Shown piece after piece: positions 14,939 through 23,691 of a stretch of DNA of 34,284 nt. Location of the stretch: positions 1-34,284 of the forward strand of contig NZ_JAZGJP010000019.1 in assembly GCF_036408795.1 (NCBI RefSeq). The letters are read 5' to 3'. The translations under genes and the position numbers were made by a program. Position 1 is the first letter of the stretch, and each line of letters opens with the position of its first letter. The notes under the pieces were generated by a model that saw nothing but the letters and a program-made list of their open reading frames with translations, was not told the origin of the DNA and ran no database searches. Source of the stretch: Olsenella_L kribbiana (GTDB lineage: Bacteria > Actinomycetota > Coriobacteriia > Coriobacteriales > Atopobiaceae).

Positions 14939-14974
14939 GTGCCGCTGCCAGGGCATGCCCGGCAGCGGCATTTT
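14939..14974 (+). terminator. Intrinsic terminator after argG
   Basis: Stem GCCGCTGCC/GGCAGCGGC enclosing a GGGCATGCCC palindrome and followed by ATTTT. It suggests argH has its own promoter or depends on readthrough. Confidence 0.75.
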
Positions 14975-15029
14975 CGTCTCGGCGAGCCGCAGGCTCGATT
15001 GCGCGAGATGCGGACGGCCATTTGTGATT

Positions 15030-15044
15030 CTGGCATGTTGCCAG
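15030..15044. repeat. Inverted repeat in the argG-argH spacer
   Basis: Perfect 6-bp inverted repeat CTGGCA-TGT-TGCCAG, 90 bases upstream of argH and downstream of the argG terminator. It could be an operator for a separate argH promoter or a chance hairpin. Confidence 0.3.
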
Positions 15045-15133
15045 CCTTCTCATAAGTGGTGCAGAAGGTCCGCTGCAAGGCAGCTCCGTGGCATACTTGA
15101 AGTGTCGACAGAAGAAGAGGGAGGAGCTCATCC

Positions 15134-16537
15134 ATGGCTCTCTGGGGTGGCAGGTTCGAGAAGGGCGTCGATGCCTTCACGCAGGAATTCGGTGCATCGC
15201 TCGAGGTGGACAAGGCGATGGCGCAGCAGGATATCAGGGCATCACGTGCCCATGCGAAGATGCTTGCCCGCCAGGGCATCATCTCGGATGAGGACCAGAA
15301 GGCAATCGATGCCGGCCTCGAGAAGATTGCAGGTGAAATCAAGGACGGCACCTTCGAGTGGGATGTGAACGACGAAGACATCCACATGGCGGTCGAGTCG
15401 AAGCTCACGAAGATGGTGGGAGCCCCGGGGGCGCGTCTCCATACCGGGCGCTCGAGGAACGACCAGGTGGCTGTCGATATCCGCCTTCTTGCGAAGGACC
15501 TCTCCCGCGATCTCATGCAGGGAAACCTCGAGCTCAGGGGCGTGCTTCTGGATCTTGCAAAGAAGTATGAGGGCATCGTGCTTCCGGGATACACGCATCT
15601 CCAGCATGCACAGCCCGTCCAGCTCTCTCACCATCTTCTGGCCTACTTCTGGATGTTTGGCCGCGACTATGTGCGCCTGAAGGCTGCCTATGACGGAGCA
15701 GACGCCAATCCGCTCGGTGCTGCCGCCCTTGCGGGCACGACGTATCCTCTCGACCGTGCCTATACCTCGGAGCTCCTGGGCTTTGCCACGACGATTCCGA
15801 ACTCGCTCGATGCAGTCTCTGACAGGGACTATCTGCTCGATCTCGAGTACGCCTGCTCCGTCTCGATGATGCATCTCTCCCGTCTCTGCGAAGAGATCGT
15901 GCTCTGGAGCTCGACTGAGTTCGGCTTCATCACGCTCTCCGATTCCTACTCCACGGGCTCCTCGATCATGCCGCAGAAGAAGAATCCCGACTTCGCCGAG
16001 CTTACCCGTGGAAAGTGCGGCCGCGTCTTGGGCGACCTCATGGCCCTTCTCACGACGATGAAGGGACTCCCGCTTGCCTACAACAAGGACCTCCAGGAGT
16101 GCAAGGAAGGTCCGCTCGATGCCGCAAAGACGCTCTCTGACTGCATGCAGATCGCTTCCGGCATGCTCGAGACCATGCAGGTGAACAAGGACAGGATGCT
16201 CGACGAGGCAGGCAAGGGCTTCACTGCCGCTACCGATGTGGCCGACTACCTCGCAAAGAAGGGCGTGCCGTTCCGCGAGGCACACCGCATCGTGGGCGAG
16301 CTCGTGCTCTATTGCGAGCAGCACGGCAAGGGCCTGGAAGACCTCGCGGCTGCAGAATTCAAGGCAGCAAGTCCGCTTTTCGAGGACGATATCGCACGCG
16401 ACCTCGACCCTGCGGCCATTGCCTACGCAAGGAACACCTACGGCGGCACCGGTAAGAAGGCCGTGGCCGCACAGCTCGAGGAGGCAGCGGCACGCCTTGC
16501 TGCCGACAAGGAGAAGCTGCCGCAAGAGGCCAAGTAG
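15134..16537 (+). CDS. argH: Argininosuccinate lyase
   Basis: A 467-residue protein of usual length. It splits argininosuccinate into arginine and fumarate. It belongs to the fumarase/aspartase/ASL superfamily, and the signature loop GSSIMPQKKNPD is intact, carrying the catalytic serine. The N-terminal ALWGGRFEKG and the GRSRNDQV motif (substrate binding) are typical. The start ATG has GGGAGGAG upstream. Its 3' neighbour purB belongs to the same superfamily. Confidence 0.98.
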   Translation: MALWGGRFEKGVDAFTQEFGASLEVDKAMAQQDIRASRAHAKMLARQGIISDEDQKAIDAGLEKIAGEIKDGTFEWDVNDEDIHMAVESKLTKMVGAPGARLHTGRSRNDQVAVDIRLLAKDLSRDLMQGNLELRGVLLDLAKKYEGIVLPGYTHLQHAQPVQLSHHLLAYFWMFGRDYVRLKAAYDGADANPLGAAALAGTTYPLDRAYTSELLGFATTIPNSLDAVSDRDYLLDLEYACSVSMMHLSRLCEEIVLWSSTEFGFITLSDSYSTGSSIMPQKKNPDFAELTRGKCGRVLGDLMALLTTMKGLPLAYNKDLQECKEGPLDAAKTLSDCMQIASGMLETMQVNKDRMLDEAGKGFTAATDVADYLAKKGVPFREAHRIVGELVLYCEQHGKGLEDLAAAEFKAASPLFEDDIARDLDPAAIAYARNTYGGTGKKAVAAQLEEAAARLAADKEKLPQEAK

Positions 16538-16560
16538 CCATATTCCATGAGTCGTTCTTG

Positions 16561-16603
16561 TAGCGCCTGCGTCTTCCTTCTGAGAGGGGATGCGCAGGCG
16601 CTA
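16561..16603 (+). terminator. Hairpin between argH and purB
   Basis: Perfect 11-bp inverted repeat TAGCGCCTGCG/CGCAGGCGCTA with a 21-base loop, 23 bases after the argH stop. There is no strong T-run, so terminator status is moderate. A TATCAT (16602-16607) at its 3' edge could be a purB -10. Confidence 0.55.
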
Positions 16604-16660
16604 TCATGAGGAAAGCGAGAATGCAGGGCTTGCCTGCTCTGGTTCACAGAAAGGATTCCC

Positions 16661-18007
16661 ATGATTGACCGCTATACCCGCCCCGAGATGGGACATATCT
16701 TCTCCCTCGAGAACAAGTATGCCATCTGGCAGGAGATCGAAGTCCTGGCCTGCGAGGCGCATGCCGAGATCGGAGAGTCCGGCATAACGAAGGAAGAGGC
16801 CAAGTGGATCCGCGACCATGCTGACTTCAACAAGGAAGAGGTCGATGCAATCGAGGCTGTCACGAACCACGATGTCATCGCCTTCCTGACGAACATGGGC
16901 TCCTACATCGACAAGGATGTGCCGGAAGGGGAGCCGAAGCCGTCGAGGTGGGTCCATTACGGCATGACAAGCTCCGACCTCGGCGATACGGCGCTCTGCT
17001 ATCAGCTCGTGCAGGCAACCGACATCCTGCTTGATGACTGCAAGAAGCTCGGCGAGATCTGCAAGAGGCGTGCCTTCGAGGAGAAGGAGACGCTCTGCGT
17101 CGGCCGTACCCACGGCATCCACGCCGAGCCCATGACCTTCGGCATGAAGTTCGGCAGCTGGGCCTGGGAGCTCTACCGCGACTATGAGCGCCTGAAGGAC
17201 GCAAAGAAGAATGTCTCCTTCGGTGCCATCTCCGGCGCTGTGGGCACCTACAGCTCCATCGACCCGAGGGTCGAGCAGTATGTCTGCGAGCACCTGGGCC
17301 TCAACGCCGACCCGCTCTCCACGCAGGTCATCAGCCGCGACCACCACGCCTATCTTGCAGGCGTGCTCGCCACGACCGCAGCCACCTGCGAGCGCATCGC
17401 AACGGAGATCAGGAACCTCCAGCGCACGGATACCCTCGAGGCCGAGGAGCCGTTCCGCAAGGGCCAGAAGGGCTCTTCTGCCATGCCGCACAAGAGGAAC
17501 CCGATCACGGTGGAGAAGGTCTGCGGCCTTTCCCGTGTCGTGAAGGCCAATGCCCAGGTCGCCTTCGACAATGTCGCCCTCTGGCACGAGCGCGACATCT
17601 CGCACTCCTCTGCCGAGCGTGTCGCCCAGGCAGACTCCTTCATCGCCCTTGACCACATGTTCCAGTGCCTCATCAGGATCGTCGACGGCCTCATCCTCTA
17701 TCCGAAGCAGATGATGGCAAACCTCAACAAGACCCGTGGCCTCATCTACTCCTCGAAGGTGCTCCTGGCCCTCGTCGATACCGGCATCACCCGCGAGGAT
17801 GCCTACAAGATCGTCCAGACGAACGCTATGGCTACCTGGCACGAGGTGCAGCAGTGCGAGCAGGGGACGACCTTCGAGGAGAAGCTCCTGGCCGATCCTG
17901 CCTGCACGCTCTCCAAGGAGGAGCTCGATCACATCTTTGATCCCTGGTCCTTCCTCGGCAGGATCGACTATGTCTTTGACCGCCTCGAGAAGCTCGAGTT
18001 CGAATAA
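16661..18007 (+). CDS. purB: Adenylosuccinate lyase
   Basis: A 448-residue enzyme acting twice in purine synthesis: it converts SAICAR to AICAR and adenylosuccinate to AMP, releasing fumarate each time. The superfamily signature is GSSAMPHKRNP with the catalytic serine. The PurB-typical segments HYGMTSSDLGDTA and GRTHGIHAEPMTFG are present. ATG 16661 is preceded by GAAAGGA. The next gene begins nine bases after the stop, which indicates co-transcription. Confidence 0.98.
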   Translation: MIDRYTRPEMGHIFSLENKYAIWQEIEVLACEAHAEIGESGITKEEAKWIRDHADFNKEEVDAIEAVTNHDVIAFLTNMGSYIDKDVPEGEPKPSRWVHYGMTSSDLGDTALCYQLVQATDILLDDCKKLGEICKRRAFEEKETLCVGRTHGIHAEPMTFGMKFGSWAWELYRDYERLKDAKKNVSFGAISGAVGTYSSIDPRVEQYVCEHLGLNADPLSTQVISRDHHAYLAGVLATTAATCERIATEIRNLQRTDTLEAEEPFRKGQKGSSAMPHKRNPITVEKVCGLSRVVKANAQVAFDNVALWHERDISHSSAERVAQADSFIALDHMFQCLIRIVDGLILYPKQMMANLNKTRGLIYSSKVLLALVDTGITREDAYKIVQTNAMATWHEVQQCEQGTTFEEKLLADPACTLSKEELDHIFDPWSFLGRIDYVFDRLEKLEFE

Positions 18008-18015
18008 GGAGTTCC

Positions 18016-18288
18016 ATGTTCCACTATGATTTCAGGCCCCGGGGCGTCTGCTCCCGTGCCATCCATATCGATCTTGCTGACGACGGAAAGACGATCGAGA
18101 ACGTCAGCTTCGAGGGTGGCTGCAATGGCAACCTCAAGGCTATCGGCCGCCTGGTACAGGGCAAGTCTGCAGACGAGATTGCAGAGGTCCTCGCTGGCAA
18201 TACCTGCGGACCCCGTCCGACATCCTGCGCAGACCAGCTCTCGAAGGCCCTGAAGCAGGCGGAAGCTGCAGCACAGCAGGAAGCGTAA
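18016..18288 (+). CDS. TSCPD-domain protein (TIGR03905-like)
   Basis: A 90-residue protein matching the small TSCPD family: FEGGCNGNLKAI, LVQGKSADEI, GNTCGPRPTSCADQL. The family's three conserved cysteines are present; the namesake TSCPD reads TSCAD here. The function of stand-alone members is unknown; the domain also occurs at the C-terminus of some ribonucleotide reductases, and the cysteines suggest metal or redox chemistry. AGGAG lies before the ATG. It sits between purB (9-base gap) and the lipoprotein gene (2-base gap), so all three look like one operon. Confidence 0.85.
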   Translation: MFHYDFRPRGVCSRAIHIDLADDGKTIENVSFEGGCNGNLKAIGRLVQGKSADEIAEVLAGNTCGPRPTSCADQLSKALKQAEAAAQQEA

Positions 18289-18290
18289 GG

Positions 18291-19502
18291 ATGGCCCGCA
18301 CCCACCACATCTTCTCGCGCCGTGCCCTTCTCAAGGGCACGGCAGCAACGGCTGCCACGGCGGTAGCCGTCGACATGCTCTATGGCTGCAAGAGCTCGAA
18401 CTCGACCGATGCGGCGTCCTCTTCTGTCGTCGTGGATGATTCCTCGGGCACCGATGTGCTCGAGGAGTACACCTACGATGAGAGCACGGTCGACGCCGCC
18501 TCGACCTGGTCGCTGCCTTTGGGCTGCGTGCTGCATCCGGCAGAGGGCACCTGGATCCCTGTCACGGCAGCAGGTGCCAAGGCATCTCCTCTGATCACCG
18601 GCTCTGCACTCGATACATCCTCCGGCACGCTCAAGACTGTCATCGCGCAGCCCATAAGCTCTGACTCCAACATGGAGATCTATGACGCACGCTGCTCTGA
18701 CTCTGCCTATGCGTGGGTCGAGATCAATATCCTCAACAGGTCCTGGAAGCTCTATGGCCAGGCCTTCTCGGATGGTGCCGTGACAGGCACTGCGTCGCTT
18801 CTGTGGGAGGCAGACTCCAACTGGGATCCGCCTGCCTTGGCAGTCTCTGGCTCCAAGGTCATCTGGCAGGTTCAGCCTTCCACCTCAGGCTCGAGCACGA
18901 AGGAAAGCTCGCACTGCTATCTCTGGAAGACCGGAGATTCGAGCGCAAAGGCGGTCATCGAGTCATCCGGCCGCTTCGGCTGCGACATCTCCATATCTGA
19001 TGGCAACGCGATCCTCGCGCCGCGCGTCAACGCCTCTTCTGGCACCTATTACGGCATCACCGCCTACTCATTGTCCGATGATATGGGCACGGTCACAGAC
19101 CAGCTTGTGCTGCCCCAGTCGGTAAAGCCGATGTGCGCCACCCGCATCGGAGACGAGTTCGTCTTCTCGATCGAGGCAAACTACAGCACAGGCGGCCTTC
19201 TTGCCTCCATGGGCACCTATGTAGGACACGGGGATGGACCGTTCCTGTCTGTCGGACGCGAGCCCTTCTGCGTCTCTTCCGGCAAGGATGACACCTACAT
19301 CGTGAAGGTCCGAGCCTCCTACTATGTGATCGATACAGCAAACGAGTCCTACCGCGTGATCTCTGCGGTCGACCGCTCGCTTGACTACGGCGAATATCCG
19401 GCACGCATGGGCGCCTGTGACACCTTCGTGACCTTTGCCACCGTGAAGGATGCATCGACCGGCTACCCCTCAGCTGTGACCGTCAGGACCTTCAATTTGT
19501 AA
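18291..19502 (+). CDS. Tat-type lipoprotein, probably beta-propeller-like, function unknown
   Basis: A 403-residue protein. The N-terminus has a twin-arginine motif (SRRALLKG, residues 9-16), a short Ala/Thr-rich hydrophobic stretch, then a lipobox-like MLYGC with C33 as the likely lipidated cysteine. This suggests export in a folded state and anchoring to the outer face of the membrane. A Ser/Asp/Thr-rich linker follows. The rest is beta-rich with spaced Trp and Tyr (AYAWVEINIL, VIWQVQPS, SHCYLWKTG), consistent with a propeller-like fold, though no family is recognised. It starts two bases after the TSCPD gene and lies upstream of a two-component system, so it could be an accessory sensor or regulon member (inference). 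Confidence 0.75.
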   Translation: MARTHHIFSRRALLKGTAATAATAVAVDMLYGCKSSNSTDAASSSVVVDDSSGTDVLEEYTYDESTVDAASTWSLPLGCVLHPAEGTWIPVTAAGAKASPLITGSALDTSSGTLKTVIAQPISSDSNMEIYDARCSDSAYAWVEINILNRSWKLYGQAFSDGAVTGTASLLWEADSNWDPPALAVSGSKVIWQVQPSTSGSSTKESSHCYLWKTGDSSAKAVIESSGRFGCDISISDGNAILAPRVNASSGTYYGITAYSLSDDMGTVTDQLVLPQSVKPMCATRIGDEFVFSIEANYSTGGLLASMGTYVGHGDGPFLSVGREPFCVSSGKDDTYIVKVRASYYVIDTANESYRVISAVDRSLDYGEYPARMGACDTFVTFATVKDASTGYPSAVTVRTFNL

Positions 19503-19505
19503 GGC

Positions 19506-19538
19506 TTGACGCACAATCTGTGCACGGTAGGGTAGAAT
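19506..19538 (+). promoter_or_regulatory. Candidate promoter/operator of the two-component operon
   Basis: TTGACG (19506-19511) and TAGAAT (19533-19538) are 21 bases apart, longer than the optimal 17. Between them lies a perfect 5-bp inverted repeat GCACA-ATC-TGTGC (19511-19523). This could be an operator overlapping the -35 region; autoregulation is plausible but not shown. Confidence 0.35.
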
Positions 19539-19584
19539 GTAGAGTGTATGAAAGTTTGCTCTCATGTCTTATAGGGGGGCCGAT

Positions 19585-20307
19585 ATGGCTTCAGACGAGA
19601 AGAAGATTCTGCTGGTCGAGGACGACAAGGCAATCCGCGATGCAGTGGCTGCATATCTTGAGCGCGAGAATTATATCGTGCGTGGTGTCGGCGATGGCCA
19701 GAGCGCAGTCGAGGAGTTCGAGAAGCATTCCTTCGATCTCATCATCCTGGACCTCATGCTTCCGAAGCTTTCGGGCGAGCGCGTCTGCCGCGCAATACGT
19801 GAGACCTCGAATGTCCCCATCATCATGCTGACCGCAAAGGGCGAGGTCGAGGACCGCATCATCGGCCTCGAGCTCGGTGCCGACGATTACCTGATCAAGC
19901 CGTTCTCTCCGCGCGAGCTTGTTGCCCGCGTCCGCGCGCTTCTGCGCCGTGCCCACACCGAGGTGGAGAGCCAGCTCGAGGTGCTCGACTTCGGCGACCT
20001 TGTTATCGATATCTCCGGCCACAAGGTGCTCGTCGAGGGCAAGGAAGTCGATCTCACGGCTTCCGAGTTCAAGCTCCTGACGACGCTTGCGCGCTATCCG
20101 GGACGTGTCTATACGCGCATGGAGCTCGTCGAGAAGGTCCTCGGCTATGACTTCGAGGGCTATGAGCGCACGATCGACTCCCATGTGAAGAACCTCCGTG
20201 CAAAGCTCGGCGACGATCCGCGCAACCCGCGCTGGCTCTACACCGTCCACGGTGTCGGCTACCGCTTCGAAGCGCCTGCCATGAACAAGGAAGAGAAGAA
20301 GGCATAG
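19585..20307 (+). CDS. OmpR/PhoB-family response regulator
   Basis: A 240-residue DNA-binding regulator. The receiver domain has D13 and D14 (VEDDKA), phosphoacceptor D56 (LDLMLPK), T83 (LTAKGE) and K105 (IKPFSPRE). A C-terminal winged-helix effector domain follows, with the typical GYDFEGYERTIDSHVKNLRAKL recognition region and a VGYRF end. ATG 19585 is preferred since GGGGGG lies just before it; ATG 19564 would add seven residues. The histidine kinase follows in the same direction, forming a normal pair. The MtrA/RegX3-like layout gives no specific stimulus. Confidence 0.94.
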   Translation: MASDEKKILLVEDDKAIRDAVAAYLERENYIVRGVGDGQSAVEEFEKHSFDLIILDLMLPKLSGERVCRAIRETSNVPIIMLTAKGEVEDRIIGLELGADDYLIKPFSPRELVARVRALLRRAHTEVESQLEVLDFGDLVIDISGHKVLVEGKEVDLTASEFKLLTTLARYPGRVYTRMELVEKVLGYDFEGYERTIDSHVKNLRAKLGDDPRNPRWLYTVHGVGYRFEAPAMNKEEKKA

Positions 20308-20377
20308 GAGCGCATAGGTGCCACGAGCAAGATTCGAGATAGGCAGATCTGACAGGCACGCCTCCCAGGAGGGGGGC

Positions 20378-21853
20378 GTGTCTTCTGCTAATGAAAGCAA
20401 GGCTTCCTGGAACACGATCCGCCCGCACGAGAAGCCGAAGGCCAGCTATACAAAGAAGATGACTATCGCCTTTGCGGCGACCTCGGTCATGACAGCAGTC
20501 GTGTTCCTGCTCGTGCTGGCAGTTGTCTGGGAAGACCAGTTCAATACCTACACGCGCCAGAACATGCAGAGCCTCGCACAGGCCACTGCCTCGACGCTTG
20601 CCTCGAAGTATGAGGAAGCGGGCGGCTGGACGCCTGAGGTCCTTGACTATGCAGCGATGGCATCGAACACCTCGTCCGATATCGCGGTCCAGGTCCAGAA
20701 TGCCAAGGGCACGACGATCTACGACGATACGTGGGTCCATGGCAAGGATATCGATGCGGGAAAGAACGTGCCTTCCGGCACCGACTCGATTGTCTCCTCC
20801 GACATCACCCTCACTGATGGGGAGATCGTGGGCACGGTGCGCCTCTGGGCCTTCGGATCGGATGCCCTCCTCACGCAGGCCGATGCAACATTCCGCACGA
20901 ACTCGTACATGGCCATTCTTGCTGCCGCCATCATCGCGGTCATCCTGGCATCGATTATCGGCTTCATCATCTCGAGGAAGCTGGCAGCGCCGATCGGCAC
21001 GATCACGGCGACCGCGCGCCAGATCAGGAACGGCGACCTCTCGGCGCGTACCGGCCTCAAGGGCTCGGATGAACTGGGACAGCTCGGCGAGACCTTCGAC
21101 GATATGGCCACCTCGCTCGAGAAGGATATCAAGCACGAACGCAGGCTTACGAGCGATGTGGCCCATGAGCTGAGGACGCCGCTCATGGCAATGCAGGCGA
21201 CGGTCGAGGCCATGCAGGACGGCGTCTATCCGACGGACGCGGAGCACCTCGAGGTCGTGGCAGCAGAGGTCAGGCGCCTTTCGCGCCTCGTTGGCGCCAT
21301 GCTCCAGCTTTCGAGGCTCGAGAACGGCAAGACCCCGTTCAGACCGGAGGAGACCGATCTTGTCTGGCTCGTGAAGAGCCTCGTGACGTCGCAGGAGCAG
21401 CTCTTCGATGATAAGGGGCTGCAGCTGCGCTTTGCAGACGAGACCCCGAGCCAGATCCTCATCGCAGATGTGGACCCCGACCTCATCCGCCAGGCAGTCG
21501 TGAACCTCATGTCGAACGCGATGCGCTATACGCCCTCCGGCGGCTGGGTGCTTGTCGCAATCACGCAGGACCACGCAGATGCCTTGATCTCCGTCTCCGA
21601 TACCGGCATCGGCATCGCAAAGGAAGACCTTCCCCGTACTTTCAGCCGCTTCTGGCGCTCCGATGCGAGCCGCGAGATGGAGTCAGGTGGCCTGGGTGTC
21701 GGCCTCGCTGTCACGAAGGAGATCATCGATCGCCATAACGGCACGATCACCGTGGAGTCCGAGCTCGGCAAGGGCACGACATTCACGCTGAGGATTCCGC
21801 TTCATCGCACCCGCACGCTTCCCAAGGCACAGAAGGGGGAGCAGAAGCAGTAA
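20378..21853 (+). CDS. Two-component sensor histidine kinase
   Basis: A 491-residue membrane kinase. GTG 20378 has AGGAGG five bases upstream; an alternative GTG at 20318 adds 20 residues and has a weaker site. TM1 (about 28-50) and TM2 (177-198) flank an extracytoplasmic sensor region of about 125 residues. A HAMP domain follows, then HisKA with phosphoacceptor H263 (DVAHELRTPL), and the HATPase with N-box LMSNAMRYTPSGG, G1 SDTGIGIAKED and G2 GGLGVGLA. It phosphorylates the regulator encoded just upstream. The sensed signal is unknown. Confidence 0.94.
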   Translation: MSSANESKASWNTIRPHEKPKASYTKKMTIAFAATSVMTAVVFLLVLAVVWEDQFNTYTRQNMQSLAQATASTLASKYEEAGGWTPEVLDYAAMASNTSSDIAVQVQNAKGTTIYDDTWVHGKDIDAGKNVPSGTDSIVSSDITLTDGEIVGTVRLWAFGSDALLTQADATFRTNSYMAILAAAIIAVILASIIGFIISRKLAAPIGTITATARQIRNGDLSARTGLKGSDELGQLGETFDDMATSLEKDIKHERRLTSDVAHELRTPLMAMQATVEAMQDGVYPTDAEHLEVVAAEVRRLSRLVGAMLQLSRLENGKTPFRPEETDLVWLVKSLVTSQEQLFDDKGLQLRFADETPSQILIADVDPDLIRQAVVNLMSNAMRYTPSGGWVLVAITQDHADALISVSDTGIGIAKEDLPRTFSRFWRSDASREMESGGLGVGLAVTKEIIDRHNGTITVESELGKGTTFTLRIPLHRTRTLPKAQKGEQKQ

Positions 21854-21908
21854 TGCGCACGCTCTAAGGAATGAGCTTTGCGCAATGCAGCCGGTACACT
21901 TCGTTGGC

Positions 21909-21914
21909 TATACT
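21909..21914 (+). promoter_or_regulatory. Candidate -10 element for purC
   Basis: TATACT 35 bases before the purC ATG, at the start of the 13-mer TATACTCAATCTG that also precedes the M28 gene at 1972. The -35 is not clear. Confidence 0.45.
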
Positions 21915-21949
21915 CAATCTGTCAGCAATCCGATGAAATGAGGCAGGCA

Positions 21950-22834
21950 ATGGCAGAGATTCAACTGCGTCCTGATTCGCACGGCAAGGTACGTGACATC
22001 TACGACTGTGGCGATACGCTCCTTATGGTGGCAAGCGACCGTATCAGCTGCTTCGACTTCATCTTGCCGAACGAGATTCCCTACAAGGGCGAGATTCTGA
22101 CCCGCATCTCGGCATTCTGGTTCAATCGCTTCAAGGACCTCATGCCGAACCACATGATTTCGACGGATCCTGCAGATCTGCCTGAGCAGTTCGCACCCTA
22201 CAAGGACTACCTCATGGGCCGCTCCATGCTCGTGAAGAAGGCCAAGACCATCCCCATCGAGTGCATCGTCCGCGGCTATCTCACCGGCTCCGGCAAGAAG
22301 ACGTATGACCAGGACCGCACGGTCTGCGGCATCAAGCTTCCGGAGGGCCTTGCCGAGGCATCGAAGCTCCCTGAGCCGATCTTCACGCCGTCCACGAAGG
22401 CGGCTCTCGGCGACCACGACGAGAACATCTCGTTCGAGCGCTGCGCAGAGATCGTCGGCGAGGATGTGGCAACGCAGCTCCGCGATGCCTCCCTTTCCAT
22501 CTACAAGGCAGCGGCAGAGTATGCCCTGACCCGCGGCATCATCATTGCCGATACGAAGTTCGAGTTCGGCTTCATCGACGGCGAGCTCACCCTCATCGAC
22601 GAGTGCCTGACGCCGGATTCCAGCCGCTTCTGGCCTCGAGAGGGCTACTCCGAGGGCCACGTCCAGCCGAGCTACGACAAGCAGTATGCCCGCGACTGGC
22701 TGCGTGCCAACTGGGATATGCAGGGCGAGCCGCCCGAGCTTCCCGCCGAGGTCATCGAGGGCACCTCGAAGCGCTACCAGGAAGCCTTCGAACTCATCTG
22801 TGGCAAGCCATTTGTTCCCATGAAGGAAGCCTAA
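21950..22834 (+). CDS. purC: Phosphoribosylaminoimidazole-succinocarboxamide synthase (SAICAR synthetase)
   Basis: A 294-residue enzyme that joins aspartate to CAIR using ATP in purine synthesis. It makes the substrate of the purB product encoded about 5 kb upstream. Family segments are the GKVRDIYD nucleotide-binding strand, VASDRISCFDFILPNEIPYKG, IECIVRGYLTGSG, TKFEFG and LIDECLTPDSSRFWP. ATG 21950 is preferred: the longer frame contains the candidate promoter, and ATG 21938 would add four residues. The stop codon overlaps the start of the next gene (TAATG). Confidence 0.97.
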   Translation: MAEIQLRPDSHGKVRDIYDCGDTLLMVASDRISCFDFILPNEIPYKGEILTRISAFWFNRFKDLMPNHMISTDPADLPEQFAPYKDYLMGRSMLVKKAKTIPIECIVRGYLTGSGKKTYDQDRTVCGIKLPEGLAEASKLPEPIFTPSTKAALGDHDENISFERCAEIVGEDVATQLRDASLSIYKAAAEYALTRGIIIADTKFEFGFIDGELTLIDECLTPDSSRFWPREGYSEGHVQPSYDKQYARDWLRANWDMQGEPPELPAEVIEGTSKRYQEAFELICGKPFVPMKEA

Positions 22835-23514
22835 TGTCATTCCGTGATACCCTGAACGGCGCCCGCGAAGAGCTGAACGAGAACCGCGATGCGTACAAGA
22901 AGAGCGAAGAGACCATAGAGCAGGATGCCCAGGAGGAGCCCAAGTCCACGGGCTTCGAGAAGAAGTCTGTGACGAGGGCCAAGCCTGCCCGCGAGGCAGC
23001 GGCAGGCGTGCGTGTCGTCACGTCTTCCGGCAAGGTCAAGAAGGCTTCGGGTACGTCCAAGCCAAGATCCGAAATGACAAAGGAAGAGAAGCGTGTCCAG
23101 CGCCAGAAGGAGCGCGACGCCGAGGACAGGCGCACCATGGCAGCACAGGCCCTCCTCAAGAAGGACCCGACTTACCAGAAGTGGCATGGCATCTCGATGG
23201 GCATGATTGTGGCAGGCCTTGTCTGCACTGCCCTCTCCTGGGTCATTGCCATCGCTGTCCCTGACTCCCAGACGGACCTCACGTCGTTCTGGGGCGTCAT
23301 GGCAATCGTGATGCTCGTCGTCGCCTACATCGGCGTCATCGGCGGGTTCATTATGGACTGGGCCCGCCTCCACAAGGTGCGCAACATGTACAACGACCGT
23401 GTACGCAGCCTCAAGGAGAAGCAGCTCAACGCAATCATCGAGCAGAGCTATCAGGAGGTTGCCGACAAGCCATCCTTCTTCGACCGCTTCCGCAAGAAGA
23501 AGGAAGAGAAGTAA
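22834..23514 (+). CDS. Uncharacterised two-helix membrane protein
   Basis: A 226-residue protein, translationally coupled to purC through a one-base overlap (TAATG). Residues 1-115 are charged, Lys/Glu/Ala-rich and probably disordered or helical in the cytoplasm. TM helices lie at about 120-142 and 152-174, joined by a short acidic loop. The basic C-terminal tail ends KKKEEK. The two-helix hairpin with long cytoplasmic arms suggests a scaffolding or membrane-organising role, but no family is recognised. A tRNA-Arg gene follows. Confidence 0.78.
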   Translation: MSFRDTLNGAREELNENRDAYKKSEETIEQDAQEEPKSTGFEKKSVTRAKPAREAAAGVRVVTSSGKVKKASGTSKPRSEMTKEEKRVQRQKERDAEDRRTMAAQALLKKDPTYQKWHGISMGMIVAGLVCTALSWVIAIAVPDSQTDLTSFWGVMAIVMLVVAYIGVIGGFIMDWARLHKVRNMYNDRVRSLKEKQLNAIIEQSYQEVADKPSFFDRFRKKKEEK

Positions 23515-23544
23515 GGCTCTCGCCACACAGCAGCGGCTGTTTGG

Positions 23545-23552
23545 TATAGAAT
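23545..23552 (+). promoter_or_regulatory. Candidate -10 region for tRNA-Arg
   Basis: TATAGAAT includes two possible -10 hexamers (TATAGA, TAGAAT), 15-17 bases before the mature tRNA 5' end. The -35 is weak. Confidence 0.4.
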
Positions 23553-23567
23553 AGCTATCTGCGATAG

Positions 23568-23643
23568 GCCCTCATAGCTCAGGGGATAGAGCACAGGTTT
23601 CCTAAACCTGGTGGCGTAGGTTCGAATCCTACTGGGGGCACCA
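23568..23643 (+). tRNA. tRNA-Arg (anticodon CCT), CCA encoded
   Basis: Acceptor stem GCCCTCA/TGGGGGC with one G-T pair, D-arm TAGCTCAGGGGATAGAGCA, anticodon loop TTCCTAA on stem CAGGT/ACCTG, T-loop TTCGAAT, encoded CCA. It reads AGG codons. Confidence 0.98.
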
Positions 23644-23652
23644 GCACATAAA

Positions 23653-23691
23653 GCCCGTATCTGCACAAACGCAGGTACGGGTTCTTTTTTT
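23653..23691 (+). terminator. Intrinsic terminator after tRNA-Arg
   Basis: Stem CCCGTA-T-CTGC / GCAG-G-TACGGG followed by TTCTTTTTTT. A very strong terminator. Confidence 0.92.

Noticed and set aside
14955..15368. Arg-rich open frame in the argG-argH spacer, considered as a second leader peptide
   Set aside because: It starts inside the argG terminator, has no ribosome-binding site and runs past the argH start.
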